Both the position numbers and the translations under genes were made by a program. The notes under the pieces were generated by a model. It saw only the letters and a program-made list of their open reading frames with translations. It was not told where the DNA came from and ran no database searches. Shown piece after piece: positions 34,181 through 35,343 of a stretch of 35,343 bases of DNA; positions within the stretch are counted from its first letter, which is position 1, and each line of letters starts with the position of its first letter. The DNA comes from SAR116 cluster bacterium AG-355-O21 (GTDB lineage Bacteria > Pseudomonadota > Alphaproteobacteria > Thalassobaculales > Thalassobaculaceae): NCBI GenBank assembly GCA_003280605.1, contig QCEM01000025.1, positions 1 through 35,343 on the forward strand, written 5' to 3'.

Positions 34181-34726
34181 ATGGCTAAAGATAAAAAAAC
34201 GACTCCCAAAACAGATGATGAAAGCCGGCTTATGGCTCAAGACATTGGCCAGGTCGATACCTTTGTCAGAGCGTTAGAACAGACCTACGGTTATGGACGC
34301 TTACTGGCTGTGTGTCCTGACTTAGACCTGGCTGCGAAAATGAGGCGGCAGATTGATAAGTTCAATCAGGCGATACTGAAAGCAGACTGGGATGGCGTCC
34401 GCGTCCATGGTCAAGCCACCATCAAAGGCTACCAGGCATTAGAACGCGCCTACCTGGCTGCAGGGTTCAAGCCGATAGACCAGCGCGCTGTGATCGAGGC
34501 GGTGATGCCGAACGGCGCCGTGTTGCAAATCGTTGCCGAGGGGGCGTGTCACGGAGTGATCGAGGGTGACGAGCGCGAGGTTATTGCGATCGGCGCCGAG
34601 GCTATCGGGGAGCTGTTTCATGAGCGGGTCAAGGACACCATGAAAACGGCAGCCAAGTTCTTCCCTGGCTCTCGTATTGAGACGATCAGGAATAAGGACT
34701 GGGCTGATGACGAACTGCCTTTTTAA
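34181..34726 (+). CDS. Unknown mobile-element protein with SSB-like acidic C-terminal tail
   Basis: 181 residues from ATG 34181 (a TTG at 34178 is in frame). I do not recognise the fold. The N-terminus is charged (KDKKTTPKTDDE), the middle is predicted alpha-helical (DLDLAAKMRRQIDKFNQAIL) and then alpha/beta. The end, RNKDWADDELPF, closely resembles the acidic tip of bacterial single-stranded DNA-binding protein (DDDIPF), through which SSB recruits replication and repair enzymes. Its place directly behind a replication protein gene fits a replication or recombination accessory role; that role is inference. Confidence 0.75.
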   Translation: MAKDKKTTPKTDDESRLMAQDIGQVDTFVRALEQTYGYGRLLAVCPDLDLAAKMRRQIDKFNQAILKADWDGVRVHGQATIKGYQALERAYLAAGFKPIDQRAVIEAVMPNGAVLQIVAEGACHGVIEGDEREVIAIGAEAIGELFHERVKDTMKTAAKFFPGSRIETIRNKDWADDELPF

Positions 34727-34737
34727 CAGGAGGTCAC

Positions 34738-35115
34738 ATGGCAACGGAACGCGGTACTAAGGAACGGTGGCAGCATGACAAGCCGCAAGTGCGATCAATC
34801 GAAATGGGAACCGGCAAGGCAACAACCGAGGTCATCGCTGTTCATAATCCGCATGTCATAGATATGCTGGCTGATGCTGGCGTCCTGACACAACAGCAGG
34901 CCGACGCAGCCTTGTGGCTTGCTGAGTTACGGCAGGCTGCTGCCATGGATGGCAGGGTGGTCAGCTCATATAACCCGCTCGGCGCTGGTGGCGAGCAGAG
35001 CGACGAGCAAGCCGAAAGGCAGGCAAGATTCAATATTGCCGTTAAGCGCGCGGAAAGGGGTGCTACTGCGGTTCTACTTCTTCTGGAGGGGTATTTACAG
35101 CCCAAACGACCTTGA
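34738..35115 (+). CDS. Unknown small protein of the mobile element
   Basis: 125 residues, start ATG 34738 with a perfect AGGAGGT upstream, 11 nt after the previous gene, so the two form an operon. The segment HNPHVIDMLADAGVLTQQQA followed by AALWLAELRQAA looks like a helix-turn-helix-type helical bundle, then a low-complexity linker (GAGGEQSDEQAERQ) and a final helix. Similar layouts occur in small phage-derived regulatory or packaging proteins, but I cannot name a family. The remaining 228 bp to the window edge show no gene. Confidence 0.65.
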   Translation: MATERGTKERWQHDKPQVRSIEMGTGKATTEVIAVHNPHVIDMLADAGVLTQQQADAALWLAELRQAAAMDGRVVSSYNPLGAGGEQSDEQAERQARFNIAVKRAERGATAVLLLLEGYLQPKRP

Positions 35116-35343
35116 TGCGCTTCAGCATGGCTTAAACGGCGTTTTACAATATATAGCGGGGAAGTGAGCCTATCATTAGGAAGTGGGGCAAACCTCAGGG
35201 TCCTGTAAACCCCTAGCCTTTTTTCATTCCTGATTGCGAATCGCTGTAAACCTTAAATTTTTCAAAAAACCATAAACGCGTGGGCGCGCTACATACAAAT
35301 ACGCGACTCGCAGCGACCACGGCTGGGGTGGTGCCGCTACCCC

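Noticed and set aside
35116-35343. CRISPR array or origin at the window end
   Set aside because: No regular repeats or iterons can be seen in these 228 bases.

Overview
This window looks like a chromosomal segment from a marine alphaproteobacterium with moderate GC. The reasons are a DddP-type DMSP lyase, a NavMs/NavAb-type voltage-gated sodium channel, a YcgN-family protein, L-idonate-type dehydrogenases and a HyuA/HyuB pair. A position near Rhodospirillales or the SAR116 group is an inference; no complete RNA gene is present to place it.

Layout. (1) 1-12167 is dense, ordinary chromosome: the end of a cyclopropane-fatty-acid synthase, YcgN, a VOC protein and an amidase on the plus strand, then dddP on the minus strand with two sugar-acid dehydrogenases upstream of it (idnD/idnO-like). 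Next comes a divergent acyl-CoA block: enoyl-CoA hydratase plus class I CoA-transferase-like protein on the minus strand, and acyl-CoA ligase, family III CoA-transferase/racemase and MDR reductase on the plus strand. DMSP cleavage gives acrylate, which needs CoA activation and then hydration or reduction, so this block is a candidate, unproven, route for the DddP product. (2) 12168-21337 is accessory: a hyuA-hyuB-GYD operon, an acetyltransferase and an MFS transporter each broken only by in-frame nonsense codons, an HpcH-type aldolase and a sodium channel.

(3) 21338-35343 is a mobile-element region. Two homologous modules, at about 21.63-22.05 kb and 32.88-33.30 kb, each contain in the same order a tRNA 3'-end-like sequence, a hairpin and a small two-helix membrane protein gene on the minus strand. 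The left membrane gene is frameshifted and the right one is intact. Three decayed tyrosine-integrase pieces lie among them. Between the modules are an intact five-gene peptide-type ABC importer operon, a lysophospholipid-type acyltransferase, an IS3-like remnant joined to a phnE fragment, and a GpdQ-like phosphodiesterase. Right of the second module is a plus-strand replication-like segment that runs towards the window edge: the C-terminal part of a RepA/AAA-type protein, an unknown protein whose tail (DDELPF) resembles the SSB C-terminal interaction tip, and another unknown small protein.

Strongest points for follow-up: the dddP neighbourhood, the paired attachment-like modules, the SSB-tail protein, the class I CoA-transferase lacking the usual catalytic glutamate, and the acetyltransferase/MFS pair broken only by nonsense codons.
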